From CAYZBM01 sp964476705 (GTDB lineage: Bacteria > Pseudomonadota > Alphaproteobacteria > Rickettsiales > UBA6187), in contig CAYZBM010000008.1 in NCBI GenBank assembly GCA_964476705.1, positions 1 to 38,354 on the forward strand: a stretch of DNA of 38,354 bases. The letters run 5' to 3'. The notes beneath the pieces were generated by a model. That model did no database searches, had not been told where the DNA came from, and saw only the letters and a list, made by a program, of their open reading frames with translations. This document shows positions 27,417-33,529 of this stretch, one piece after another. The translations under genes were made by a program, and so were the position numbers. Every line of letters begins with the position of its first letter. Within the stretch, counting starts at the first letter, position 1.

Positions 27417-28745
27417 TTACTGGCCGGCAACGGTTAAATTATCTATTTTAAATGTTGGCGTATTAAGTGAGTACTCAAATTTAAGATCATTGGCAACTTT
27501 TATTGACTTAAACATATCAGCTAATTTCCCGGCTATAGTAAATTCGTTAATCGGATAGGTTATTTTACCATTTTCAATCCAAAAACCACTAGCTCCTTGG
27601 CTGTAATCGCCAGTTACTAAATTAACGCCAGAACCAAAAGTTTCGGTAATATAAATACCTTCTTTAATATCCAAAATTAAATCACTAACGCTAATATTGC
27701 CATTTTCAATATACATATTATGAACTGTAGGGTGGGGCAAAGAACTTACTGATCTGGTTGCGTGTCCGGTTGGCTTTAAACCTAATTGTTGTGCCGATCT
27801 TAAATCAAGTAGCCAACTAGTTAAAACGCCATTATCTATAATTTTCATTTTTCTTCCAGCTAAACCCTCAACATCAAAAGGTCTTGAAGATAATCCTCTT
27901 TTAATAAAAGGATCGTCAATAATGCTGATATCGGATTTAAAAATATTTTCATTTAGACTATTTTTTAGAAAACTAGTGCCCCTGGATATACTAAAGCCAT
28001 TAATTGCCGAAGCAAAGCTTCCTAATATTGATTTGCCAACTCTTGGATCAAAGATAACAGGAAAATTACCGGTTTTTGGTTGCCGAGGGTTTAATCTTTC
28101 AACGGCTCTTTTAGCCGCCTCAAGCCCAATATCCTTTATATTTTTTAAATCGCTATAATGACGGCTTGAAGAATAAGCATAATCACGTTCCATTTTGTCA
28201 TTATCACTTGCAATAACAGAAACTGAAATTGAAGAAAATGAACTTTTATAACTATGATTAAAACCTAAACTATTTGCCACCCAGATTTGGTTTGAGCTAT
28301 ATCCGGCATCAGCACCTTCACTATTGGTAATTTTATTATCATATTTTAAAGCGATATTTTCAAGGTCCAAAGCTCTTTTATAAAGTTCAGTAACACTAGG
28401 TTTGTTTTCATCATAAAGATCAAGATCTAAAATATTTTGGCTCCATAAATCGGATGGCGCAAGTCCTGCGAATTTATCATCAGGGACTAATTTTGCCATA
28501 GAAACTACACGTTCGGCTAAAAGCTCAAGATCGTTCAAAGTTATGCCGTCTATAGAAACGCTAGCTTGTTTTTTGCCGATTAGAACCCTGACTCCTAGCG
28601 ATGAAGACTCAGAACTACTTAAATTTTCTTTTTCACCATTTCGCACTGAAGCTGAAATATCACTGCCAGATATAGCAATAATATCAGTTAGTTCAGCGCC
28701 TAATTCTTTAGTTTTTTTCATTAAAAATTCTATATATTCTTGCAT
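27417..28745 (-). CDS. pmbA: TldE/PmbA metalloprotease-family subunit
   Basis: 442-residue cytoplasmic protein of the TldD/PmbA family. In E. coli TldE (PmbA) pairs with TldD, which carries the zinc HExxxH site, to make a peptidase that trims microcin B17 and degrades CcdA. This copy has no HExxxH, as expected for the PmbA/TldE partner. Conserved blocks include SDISASVRNGEKENLSSSES, SLGVRVLIGKK, the central PVIFDPRVGKSILGSF, and the C-terminal NLVTGDYSQGASGFWIENG, the family fingerprint. No tldD lies in the window. It is 5 bp downstream of ubiD, so the two are coupled. Its physiological substrate here is unknown. Confidence 0.93.
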   Translation of the reverse strand: MQEYIEFLMKKTKELGAELTDIIAISGSDISASVRNGEKENLSSSESSSLGVRVLIGKKQASVSIDGITLNDLELLAERVVSMAKLVPDDKFAGLAPSDLWSQNILDLDLYDENKPSVTELYKRALDLENIALKYDNKITNSEGADAGYSSNQIWVANSLGFNHSYKSSFSSISVSVIASDNDKMERDYAYSSSRHYSDLKNIKDIGLEAAKRAVERLNPRQPKTGNFPVIFDPRVGKSILGSFASAINGFSISRGTSFLKNSLNENIFKSDISIIDDPFIKRGLSSRPFDVEGLAGRKMKIIDNGVLTSWLLDLRSAQQLGLKPTGHATRSVSSLPHPTVHNMYIENGNISVSDLILDIKEGIYITETFGSGVNLVTGDYSQGASGFWIENGKITYPINEFTIAGKLADMFKSIKVANDLKFEYSLNTPTFKIDNLTVAGQ

Positions 28746-28750
28746 TATTT

Positions 28751-30256
28751 TTACTCGCCTTTATCTTTATGTTCAGAGTTCTTAAAATAAGTTTCCCATT
28801 TTTTGGTTACCAGCTCGATTATTTCATCGGTCATAAATATTTTCTCGCCCCATTCTCTTTTAGTTTCTGGATATATTTTGTTGGTGGCATCAAATCCTAC
28901 CTTGCTGCCAAGGCCAGATTCGGGGGAGGCAAAATCTAAATAATCAATTGGAGTATTTTCGACAAAGACCATATCACGTTTTGGATCCATCCTAGTAGAT
29001 ATCGCCCAAATTACATCATTCCAGGATCTAACATTAATGTCTTCGTCAACAATAATGACAAATTTGGTATACATAAACTGCCTTAAGAAAGACCAAATAG
29101 CCATCATAACTCTTTTGGCGTGACCTGCGTAAGATTTTTTTATTGAAACTACCGCAACTCGGTAAGAGCAACCTTCAGGAGGTAAATAAAAATCTACAAT
29201 TTCTGGGAATTGTTTAATTAATATCGGCGTAAAAATATCATTTAATGCCAAACCTAATATAGATGGTTCATCAGGCGGTCTACCAGTATAAGTACTTAAA
29301 TAAATAGGATCTTTACGCATGGTAATTGCAGTTATGGTAAATACTGGAAATTTTTCGACCGAATTATAATAACCAGTATGATCGCCATATGGTCCTTCAT
29401 CTTTATATTCATCTAAACTTACATAACCTTCTAAAACTATTTCAGCATTAGCTGGAACTTTTAACGGGACTGTTTTACAATTAACTAGTTCAGTTTTTTT
29501 ACCCCTTAATAATCCAGCAAAATCATATTCTGATAAATTTTCAGGCAATGGGGTAACTGCCGCAAGAATAGTATAAGGATCACAGCCAATAACTGCAGCC
29601 ACCGGGAAGGGCTCAGTCTTTTTTTGTTGCCAGCGTTGATGTTGTAAGGCGCCACCACGATGTTTTAACCAGCGCATAATAGTCTGATTTTTATTTATAA
29701 CCTGTAAACGATAAATTCCTAAATTATAATTATCATCCGAAGAATCTCCAGGTCCTTTACTGACTATTAAGGGCCAGGTAATTAAAGGCGCTGGTTCATT
29801 AGGCCAACAAGTTTGAATGGGTAATTTACTTAAATCAATATTGTCACCTTCTAAGACTATTTCCTGACACGGAGCCGAATTTACATTTTTTGGCTTCATC
29901 GCTAATATTTTTTTAAGTAGCGGATACATTTTAACTGCATCTCTAAGGCCGCTTGGCGGTTCAGGATTTTTTAAAAAAGCTAATAACTCACCAATTTCTT
30001 TTAAGCGATTTTCTTCACTATTTAAAGCTAAGGCTACTCGTTCTACGGTGCCAAATAAATTTACTAAAACCGGAAAATCAGTTTTGCCAGATTCATTTAT
30101 AACATTCTCAAATAATAAAGCAGGTCCACCTTCTGCCAAAACCCTGCGGTGAATTTCAGTAATTTCTAAAAAACTTGAGACTGGTTCTTTAATCCGAACG
30201 AGCTGGCCGTTTTTTTCTAGAGTTTTTATAAAATCACGTAGGTCAGAATAAATCAT
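28751..30256 (-). CDS. ubiD: 4-hydroxy-3-polyprenylbenzoate decarboxylase UbiD
   Basis: Decarboxylates the polyprenylated ring in ubiquinone synthesis, using prenylated FMN supplied by UbiX (not in this window). 501 residues, usual for UbiD. The N-terminal block MIYSDLRDFIKTLEKNGQL is typical. The prFMN/metal site is in NLGIYRLQVINKNQTIMRWL followed by KHRGGALQHQRW, and the catalytic Glu/Asp network in ELVNCKTVPLKVPANAEIVL and DEGPYGDHTGYY. RDPIYLSTYTGRPPDEPSIL-like sequence and IIVDEDINVRSWNDVIWA complete the fingerprint. It is the first gene of the minus-strand LPS operon as seen here. The 340-bp region upstream should hold its promoter. Confidence 0.95.
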   Translation of the reverse strand: MIYSDLRDFIKTLEKNGQLVRIKEPVSSFLEITEIHRRVLAEGGPALLFENVINESGKTDFPVLVNLFGTVERVALALNSEENRLKEIGELLAFLKNPEPPSGLRDAVKMYPLLKKILAMKPKNVNSAPCQEIVLEGDNIDLSKLPIQTCWPNEPAPLITWPLIVSKGPGDSSDDNYNLGIYRLQVINKNQTIMRWLKHRGGALQHQRWQQKKTEPFPVAAVIGCDPYTILAAVTPLPENLSEYDFAGLLRGKKTELVNCKTVPLKVPANAEIVLEGYVSLDEYKDEGPYGDHTGYYNSVEKFPVFTITAITMRKDPIYLSTYTGRPPDEPSILGLALNDIFTPILIKQFPEIVDFYLPPEGCSYRVAVVSIKKSYAGHAKRVMMAIWSFLRQFMYTKFVIIVDEDINVRSWNDVIWAISTRMDPKRDMVFVENTPIDYLDFASPESGLGSKVGFDATNKIYPETKREWGEKIFMTDEIIELVTKKWETYFKNSEHKDKGE

Positions 30257-30596
30257 ATTTTTATATCTTCAAGTTTAACAGCTGGCCATATACAATAGGT
30301 CTTTTCTTGAAAATAGTAAAGGGAGTGTTTCTATGGTTTACCTCGTTAAATGGTAATAGAATTGCTATTTTTTCTTCTAAAGTTGAGGTATTCCGTCACC
30401 CCAAAACCACTTTTTGTCAAAATACCATAAATTAAGATATAAAAATAATATTTTGGTATTTTGGTATAAAAAGGAGGTATGTGGGATCCATTTTTCAGTT
30501 ATACTGACTTTAGATTATAATTTAGCTGAATAATTTGCAGAAATTCCTAACAAGATAGTCTTTTAGAGTGTTTTTGAGGATTTAAATAAACAATCT
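30257..30596. other. Intergenic region, ubiD start to ogt stop, with a weak dyad
   Basis: 340 bp with no supported gene. It holds an inverted repeat, CAAAATACCA (30418-30427) and TGGTATTTTG (30454-30463), plus a short direct repeat TATTTTGG. CCGTCACCCC (30393-30402) recalls the CCGTCATCCC found at 38042-38051, possibly a decayed dispersed repeat. The ubiD promoter must lie here on the minus strand, but I cannot place its boxes with confidence. Confidence 0.5.
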
Positions 30597-31067
30597 CTAT
30601 CCTTGTTCAAACTCCAGCAAATATTTTTTAACTTCAAGCCCAGCTTTAAAGCCAGTTAGAGAGTTATTGCTGCCTAAAATTCTATGGCACGGAATAATAA
30701 TATGGAAAGGGTTTTTGTTACAAGCATTGCCAATTGCCCGATAGGCTTTATCTTTACCAAGATTTTCGGCTATTTCTTTATAGGTTTTAGTTTGACCATA
30801 AGGAATTTTTACGAGCTCTTGCCAGACCTCATTTTGAAAAATTGTGCCCTTTAAATCTAATTTAAGGGAGAAACTGGTGGCTTTTCGGTTAAAGAAATTA
30901 TCAATTTGTGCGATAGAATTGTCGATATGAATATTAGTTTTTGGTGAGCCTTGGTACTCTGAAGATGGCTCTGGTACGAGCTCTAGCTTAGTTAAGCCTT
31001 GATTATTTGCTTCTAGTTTTATGGCAAGATACTTATTTATTTTATGGTATACGTGATAAATAGTCAT
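30597..31067 (-). CDS. ogt: Methylated-DNA-protein cysteine methyltransferase (Ogt/MGMT type)
   Basis: Suicide repair protein that removes alkyl groups from O6-alkylguanine onto its own cysteine. 156 residues, the short Ogt form without the Ada regulatory domain. The active Cys is Cys127 in IIIPCHRILGSN. The helix-turn-helix with the arginine finger is KIPYGQTKTYKEIAENLG, then AYRAIGNACNKNPF. GFKAGLEVKKYLLEFE follows the usual C-terminal pattern. The N-terminal ~75 residues are poorly conserved, as in the family generally. It is divergently transcribed from the zapA operon, with 76 bp between the start codons, so promoters in both directions must share that gap. Confidence 0.93.
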   Translation of the reverse strand: MTIYHVYHKINKYLAIKLEANNQGLTKLELVPEPSSEYQGSPKTNIHIDNSIAQIDNFFNRKATSFSLKLDLKGTIFQNEVWQELVKIPYGQTKTYKEIAENLGKDKAYRAIGNACNKNPFHIIIPCHRILGSNNSLTGFKAGLEVKKYLLEFEQG

Positions 31068-31084
31068 ATTTTTGTTTTAAATAT

Positions 31085-31113
31085 TTGAAAAATTTTAAGT
31101 TATTTAATATAGT
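31085..31113 (+). promoter_or_regulatory. Strong candidate sigma70 promoter of the zapA operon
   Basis: TTGAAA (31085-31090) and TATAGT (31108-31113), each 5 of 6 to consensus, are separated by exactly 17 bp. Predicted start is near 31120. GAGGGG at 31135-31140 precedes the first ATG (31144). Confidence 0.65.
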
Positions 31114-31143
31114 CTCAATCATAAACTAAAAAAAGAGGGGATA

Positions 31144-31377
31144 ATGCAACAATTAGTTGATGAAGCGCAGGCAGTATTAAATACAACTGATTTGGCGAAA
31201 TTAGTCAAGGAAAGATTAGGAAAATCTTTGATAAGACTAGAAAATTCTTTAAATGACTATATGCTACGAAAAGAGGGACTTAAGGAAAATTTGCTAAATG
31301 AGTTAGATGGTTATATAAGCCAATTAGGTAATATAATTGGCCAGGAGGAAGTGAAGGATGCCGATGGTGGAATTTAA
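31144..31377 (+). CDS. Small coiled-coil protein upstream of zapA (DUF4164-like)
   Basis: 77-residue acidic, almost fully helical protein with heptad-like spacing (LVDEAQAVL, LIRLENSLNDYML, LLNELDGYISQLGNII), so probably a short coiled coil. In many alphaproteobacteria a DUF4164-type protein of this kind precedes zapA. The assignment rests on size, helical nature and position rather than on a motif. GAGGGG just before the ATG and a good promoter at 31085-31113 support expression. Its last 20 bases overlap zapA, so translation is coupled. A role in divisome assembly beside ZapA is plausible but inferred. Confidence 0.65.
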   Translation: MQQLVDEAQAVLNTTDLAKLVKERLGKSLIRLENSLNDYMLRKEGLKENLLNELDGYISQLGNIIGQEEVKDADGGI

Positions 31378-31681
31378 GATAGGAGATCAGAAATTCGAGC
31401 TGGTTTGCGACGAAGGGCAACAGGGTCGAATCCGGATGTTGGCCAGAACCTTAGATGCGCGGGTACAAGAACTTTCAAAAAGCTTCAGGGGAGCTCCAGA
31501 TAATTTAATTCTTGCAATCGCAGGTTTAACTATGGAGGATGAAATTCGCTCATTAAAAGAGGTAAAACCGCAGATAACTGAGGATGAGCGGGATATTCAG
31601 CTGCATAATCTGATCAATGAAGTAATAATTCCTATCAGTGAACGTATAGATGAACTTGCAGAAATGTTAGAAAAGTTGTAG
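31358..31681 (+). CDS. zapA: Cell division protein ZapA
   Basis: 107-residue Z-ring-associated protein that bundles FtsZ filaments. The N-terminal globular part (MVEFKIGDQKFELVCDEGQQ, then IRMLARTLDARVQEL) matches ZapA, and the C-terminal ~45 residues form the dimerising coiled coil (VIIPISERIDELAEMLEKL). I chose ATG 31358, 9 bases after AGGAGG (31343-31348) inside the upstream gene; ATG 31364 is too far from that site. The order small coiled-coil gene, zapA, 6S RNA, 5-FTHF cyclo-ligase is ancestral in proteobacteria and supports the call. Its stop codon TAG is also the first half of the predicted -10 box of the 6S RNA. Confidence 0.9.
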   Translation: MPMVEFKIGDQKFELVCDEGQQGRIRMLARTLDARVQELSKSFRGAPDNLILAIAGLTMEDEIRSLKEVKPQITEDERDIQLHNLINEVIIPISERIDELAEMLEKL

Positions 31682-31684
31682 AAT
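31656..31684 (+). promoter_or_regulatory. Candidate promoter of the 6S RNA overlapping the zapA stop codon
   Basis: TTGCAG (31656-31661), a 17-bp spacer, then TAGAAT (31679-31684; 5 of 6 to TATAAT), whose first three bases are the zapA stop codon. The predicted 6S 5' end at 31692 is 8 bases after the -10 box, the normal distance. The -35 box is weak (3 of 6). Confidence 0.5.
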
Positions 31685-31691
31685 GTAATTT

Positions 31692-31864
31692 GGAGACGGA
31701 TTTGCTGCTTGGTTTGTTAGATTAGAAGTTACCCCAGAGGCAATATTTAATCCCATTGGAGGCTGTCCCTGTCTTGTGCTAATGCCAGGATATATGGCCT
31801 ACCCCTTAGTGACCTGGTCTCTATGGAGGTATAAAGTGTCGACGGCTAAAGTGGTCCCGTCTCC
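31692..31864 (+). ncRNA. ssrS: Predicted 6S RNA (SsrS)
   Basis: The call rests on position and fold. The segment begins GGAGACGG (31692-31699) and ends CCGTCTCC (31857-31864), a perfect 8-bp closing stem ~173 nt apart, within the usual 6S size. Inside, TACCCCAGAG can pair with CTCTATGG and GGTA, and AGGC/CCTG with CAGG/GGCCT forms the apical arm, leaving unpaired stretches between them as in the open-promoter mimic of 6S. It lies directly after zapA and before the 5-FTHF cyclo-ligase gene, the classic ssrS neighbourhood, and it is markedly richer in G+C than the flanks. 6S RNA binds sigma70 RNA polymerase and damps transcription in slow growth. Confidence 0.75.
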
Positions 31865-31871
31865 TTTTATA

Positions 31872-31935
31872 CTCAATTCATTTCAAGAATTGAGATATCT
31901 TATATAAAAAATCTCAGATTCATTGACCGAATCTG
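31872..31935 (+). terminator. Two small hairpins after the 6S RNA
   Basis: CTCAATTC (31872-31879) pairs with GAATTGAG (31887-31894), and CAGATTC (31915-31921) pairs with GAATCTG (31929-31935), both perfect with 7-base loops. Neither has a strong T tract. They may separate the 6S RNA from the nuclease gene or help 3' processing of the 6S precursor. Confidence 0.4.
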
Positions 31936-31971
31936 CCTTGATCTGCTAATAAAATAAATTGGTAATCGATT

Positions 31972-32946
31972 ATGTCAAAATTAGTTAGATTCGATTGGGC
32001 AATAAAATATTTACTCAGAAATAAAGCTGATTTTGTGGTGCTTGAAGGTTTTTTATCCGAACTTATAGGAGAAAAAATTATCATAGAAGAAGTTTTAGAA
32101 AGTGAGACTAATAAAAATAGCTCTAATGATAAATCTGGAAGAGCAGATTTATTAGTAAAAACTAGTAATAAAGAGCGAGTAATTATAGAGATTCAATGTT
32201 ATAAAGAACGGGATTTTTTAAGTCGGATATTATATGGAACTTCTAAAGTTATAACAGAAACTATTACTCAAGGGCAAAAATATATCGAAGTTGCCAAAGT
32301 AATTAGTATTAACATTGCTTATTTTCATCTAGGCGAAGGCTCGGATTATATTTATAAGGGAAAGACTTGTTTTAAAGGAATCCATTCTCATGATGTTTTG
32401 CATTTAAATAAATATGAGAAAAAACTTTATGCAACTAAAAGGATAAATTCTCCTGAAGAAATATTTCCTGAGTATTATCTAATTAGGGTTGATATTTTTA
32501 ATGACACAGTTAAAAATAAACTCGATGAGTGGATGTATTTTTTTAAAAATTCGGAAATTAAAAAAGAATTTAAAGCCCAAGGAATTAAGGAAGCTAGTGA
32601 AAGATTGGCTGTATTAAGGCTAACCGAAAAACAACGTAGCGAATATGAAAATTATTGCAAAAATTTTAGTATAGAGAGTAGTATTTTTGATACTAATGCT
32701 GCGGAGAATGAAGAAAAAGGTATCAAAAAAGGCTTAGAACAAGGCTTAAAACAAGGCTTAGAACAAGGCTTAAAACAAGGTTTGGAACAAGGTTTAGAAC
32801 ATGGTAAATATAAAAAATCAATTGAAATAGCTAAAAAACTCATTAAGAAAAAAATGAAATTTGCAGAAATTTCTGAAATAACAGGGTTATCGGTTACAGA
32901 AATAAAAACAATAAAAAATTATCTTTTAAAAAAACAAAAAAGTTAG
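31972..32946 (+). CDS. Rpn-family recombination-promoting nuclease / PD-(D/E)XK transposase-like protein
   Basis: 324-residue protein of the Rpn/PDDEXK_2 group (also annotated as transposase_31 or DUF4351 relatives). The start FDWAIKYLLRNKADFVVLEG is typical. The catalytic PD-(D/E)XK core is Asp59 (GRADLLVK) and Glu73-x-Gln75 (VIIEIQ), with Gln in place of the final Lys, as is common in this group. YIYKGKTCFKGIHSHDVL follows the family pattern. The C-terminus carries six GLEQ/GLKQ tetrapeptides (~254-277) and an HTH-like end (KFAEISEITGLSVTEIKTI). E. coli Rpn proteins promote RecA-independent recombination and nick DNA. It is inserted between the 6S RNA and the cyclo-ligase gene, where other genomes have none. 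No terminal repeats or target duplication are seen. Confidence 0.88.
   Translation: MSKLVRFDWAIKYLLRNKADFVVLEGFLSELIGEKIIIEEVLESETNKNSSNDKSGRADLLVKTSNKERVIIEIQCYKERDFLSRILYGTSKVITETITQGQKYIEVAKVISINIAYFHLGEGSDYIYKGKTCFKGIHSHDVLHLNKYEKKLYATKRINSPEEIFPEYYLIRVDIFNDTVKNKLDEWMYFFKNSEIKKEFKAQGIKEASERLAVLRLTEKQRSEYENYCKNFSIESSIFDTNAAENEEKGIKKGLEQGLKQGLEQGLKQGLEQGLEHGKYKKSIEIAKKLIKKKMKFAEISEITGLSVTEIKTIKNYLLKKQKS
32731..32802 (+). repeat. Six tandem 12-bp repeats coding GLEQ/GLKQ
   Basis: Six near-identical 12-mers of the form GGCTTAGAACAA / GGCTTAAAACAA, with the last two drifting to GGTTTGGAACAA and GGTTTAGAACAT. Being multiples of three, copy changes would alter protein length but not frame. The same tail is seen across the Rpn family. 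Confidence 0.9.
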
Positions 32947-32965
32947 GATGAGGAAGTTTTTAAAT

Positions 32966-33529
32966 ATGGGATTGAATTTACAAAAATCCATCTTAAGAAA
33001 ACAGTTTTTAGCCCAGCGTAAAGCAATACTAGTAGAAGACGCAAAGATAGCAGCAGAAAAAGCTGCAAATAATTTAATCCACAATTTAATCCACAAAAAT
33101 ATCACCATAGTAGCAATCTACCTACCTGTTCAAGCCGAGTTAGATACCATACCTCTTAAAACACAATTACAAGAGCTGGGGCTAAAAATTGCCTTACCGA
33201 AAATAGTCGATAAAAATTCTCCACTTGTTTTTAAATTATGGGATGTTGATTCAAAACTTATTTCGCACCCCACATATAAAGTTAAAGAACTAGATGAAAG
33301 TGCCTTAAATATTATTCCAGATATAGTTATTGTTCCGCTACTGGCTTTTGATGAAGATAATCACCGTTTAGGTTATGGAGGGGGCTATTATGACCGCACT
33401 ATAAAATATTATAAACAAAATTATCCACATACTAAATTTGTGGGTTATGCTTATGAGGGGCAGAAAATTGAGGGTAAATTACCTAGATATGATTTTGATC
33501 AAATGCTTGATTTTATTTCTTTGGGCTAG
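32966..33529 (+). CDS. ygfA: 5-formyltetrahydrofolate cyclo-ligase (YgfA/MTHFS)
   Basis: Converts 5-formyl-THF to 5,10-methenyl-THF with ATP, recycling the folate store. About 187 residues. The signature LGYGGGYYDRT is intact near residues 133-143, and LRKQFLAQR, VAIYLPVQAELDT and IVPLLAFDEDNHRLG follow the family. I chose ATG 32966, which has AGGA 11 bases upstream; ATG 32948 would add six residues and lies right after the nuclease stop codon with no site. In other proteobacteria this gene follows zapA and 6S RNA directly; here the nuclease gene separates them. Its last 17 bases overlap the convergent mucin-like gene. Confidence 0.93.
   Translation: MGLNLQKSILRKQFLAQRKAILVEDAKIAAEKAANNLIHNLIHKNITIVAIYLPVQAELDTIPLKTQLQELGLKIALPKIVDKNSPLVFKLWDVDSKLISHPTYKVKELDESALNIIPDIVIVPLLAFDEDNHRLGYGGGYYDRTIKYYKQNYPHTKFVGYAYEGQKIEGKLPRYDFDQMLDFISLG

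Noticed and set aside
30470..30521. AAGGAGG followed at once by ATG, a possible small gene
   Set aside because: The Shine-Dalgarno to ATG distance is only one base and the frame stops after 13 codons.
31692..31864. A possible short protein gene between zapA and the nuclease
   Set aside because: No sustained frame with a start signal is present. The structured, GC-richer segment with a closing stem fits 6S RNA better.
32731..32802. Short regular repeats that could suggest a CRISPR array
   Set aside because: The 12-bp units are contiguous with no spacers and encode GLEQ/GLKQ in frame within the nuclease gene.
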